Below, one piece after another: positions 63,489-64,000 of a stretch of 64,000 nt of DNA. The notes below the pieces were generated by a model. That model ran no database searches, was not told where the DNA came from, and saw only the letters and a program-made list of their open reading frames with translations. The number at the start of each line of letters is the position of its first letter. Position 1 is the stretch's first letter. Source of the DNA: Lentisphaera marina (GTDB lineage: Bacteria; Verrucomicrobiota; Lentisphaeria; Lentisphaerales; Lentisphaeraceae); assembly GCF_028745505.1 (NCBI RefSeq), contig NZ_JAQZZL010000001.1, forward strand, positions 1,795,818 through 1,859,817. The letters run 5' to 3'. A program made the translations under genes and the position numbers.

Positions 63489-64000
63489 TGAATAACCTCT
63501 ACGACATACTTAAATTTTCAGCTAATGAAGCTGGTGAACATACTTTTCTAGATATCCCACATGGTGACGAGGGTAGAACAACTCTAAGTTACCAGTCGAC
63601 CCTAGATAAGTTGAATCAACAAGCCCAAGTTTTACGCTTGGAATATAATATAAATCGCGGTGATCGCATTGCGATAATTGCTCCCAAATGTTACGAGCAA
63701 ATAGTTTTATATTATGCTATATGGCAACTTGGAGCCATTATTGTCCCAGTGAGTGAGGGCTTGGGAAGTGATGAAATTACTTTTATTCTTGCCGATGCTG
63801 AGGCAAAAGTCATTTTTGCACATGAGCAATTCATAGAGAAAGTTTCCAATTGTACTGAAGTAGAAATCCAAAGCTTTTCAAAACTTGAGCAGGAGCTAGG
63901 CTTATATACTGAAGAAGCTCCCGATGCCTATGATGAAACGGCGGCCTTAATTTACACTTCAGGTTCAACAGGTCGGCCTAAAGGGGTTATGCTTAGCCAT
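63488..64000 (+). CDS. AMP-binding acyl-CoA synthetase, 5' part (cut by window end)
   Basis: The first 171 residues of an adenylate-forming enzyme are present. The hallmark ATP/AMP motif TSGSTGRPKGVMLSH lies at the edge. The N-terminal region has DRIAIIAPKCYEQIVLYYAI and QLGAIIVPVSEGL, typical of long-chain acyl-CoA synthetases. ATG 63488 overlaps the CDC123-like stop. The fatty-acid type cannot be told. Confidence 0.92.
   Translation, partial: MNNLYDILKFSANEAGEHTFLDIPHGDEGRTTLSYQSTLDKLNQQAQVLRLEYNINRGDRIAIIAPKCYEQIVLYYAIWQLGAIIVPVSEGLGSDEITFILADAEAKVIFAHEQFIEKVSNCTEVEIQSFSKLEQELGLYTEEAPDAYDETAALIYTSGSTGRPKGVMLSH

Overview
The window reads as a chromosome segment of a marine Lentisphaerota bacterium, most likely the genus Lentisphaera, although the species cannot be fixed from sequence alone. 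The grounds are moderate-to-low GC and dense sulfatases. There are also two DUF1552 plus DUF1592-type (Planctomycete cytochrome c domain) gene pairs, Ser/Thr kinases with DWG in place of DFG, sigma factors paired with FecR or kinase genes, and a cbb3 oxidase operon with a fused ccoNO. All of these are common in the Planctomycetes-Verrucomicrobia-Lentisphaerae group.

Layout. Positions 1-9172 are a polysaccharide and sulfate-ester region: a secreted sulfatase cut by the left edge, a DUF1552/DUF1592 pair, an ECF-like sigma gene, and a rare one-chain sulfatase plus GH29 alpha-L-fucosidase. The 3' end of this fusion gene is tandemly duplicated together with its terminator. Positions 9556-18793 (minus strand) form a long, tightly packed gene series: a Pro/Gly-rich membrane protein, queE, nadC, a WecA/MraY-type transferase, ispF, an LptE-like lipoprotein, a TPR protein, a canonical Ser/Thr kinase and two small envelope proteins. 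Positions 18873-21745 hold a small membrane protein, a TrmH-type methyltransferase whose end is repeated as three 149-bp units, sufE, tRNA-Arg(TCT) and a ParE-type toxin-antitoxin pair. An IS1380-like element (21891-23547) has cut the signal peptide of the following sulfatase.

Positions 25182-27522 carry hemN and an outer-membrane barrel protein. Positions 27854-38695 carry a complete cbb3 oxidase operon (ccoI, ccoS, ccoNO fusion, ccoQ, mono-heme ccoP, ccoG, ccoH/fixH, a SafE-like protein). It runs directly into a PAS sensor kinase and an NtrC-type regulator. A cluster of inverted repeats lies upstream of ccoI. Positions 38739-43653 hold a sigma/FecR pair divergent from a purple-acid-phosphatase-like enzyme and a membrane protein. 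An M18 aminopeptidase, a dihydroorotate dehydrogenase and an esterase split by an IS110-type element follow.

Positions 48532-60279 (minus strand) carry small genes (YwbE, DOPA-dioxygenase-like), a PQQ-type beta-propeller lipoprotein, the second DUF1552/DUF1592 pair, and a sigma factor overlapping a Ser/Thr kinase. That kinase has lost the usual beta-3 lysine and has a lysine in the glycine loop instead, as in eukaryotic WNK kinases. Positions 60603-64000 carry map, ffh, a CDC123-like ATP-grasp protein and the start of an acyl-CoA synthetase.

The observations most worth following are the WNK-like kinase, the repeated association of DUF1552/DUF1592 pairs with one sigma-factor subfamily, the sulfatase-fucosidase fusion, the two gene-end tandem duplications, and the IS110 insertion with a possible bridge RNA. 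No CRISPR array, prophage or rRNA operon was seen.
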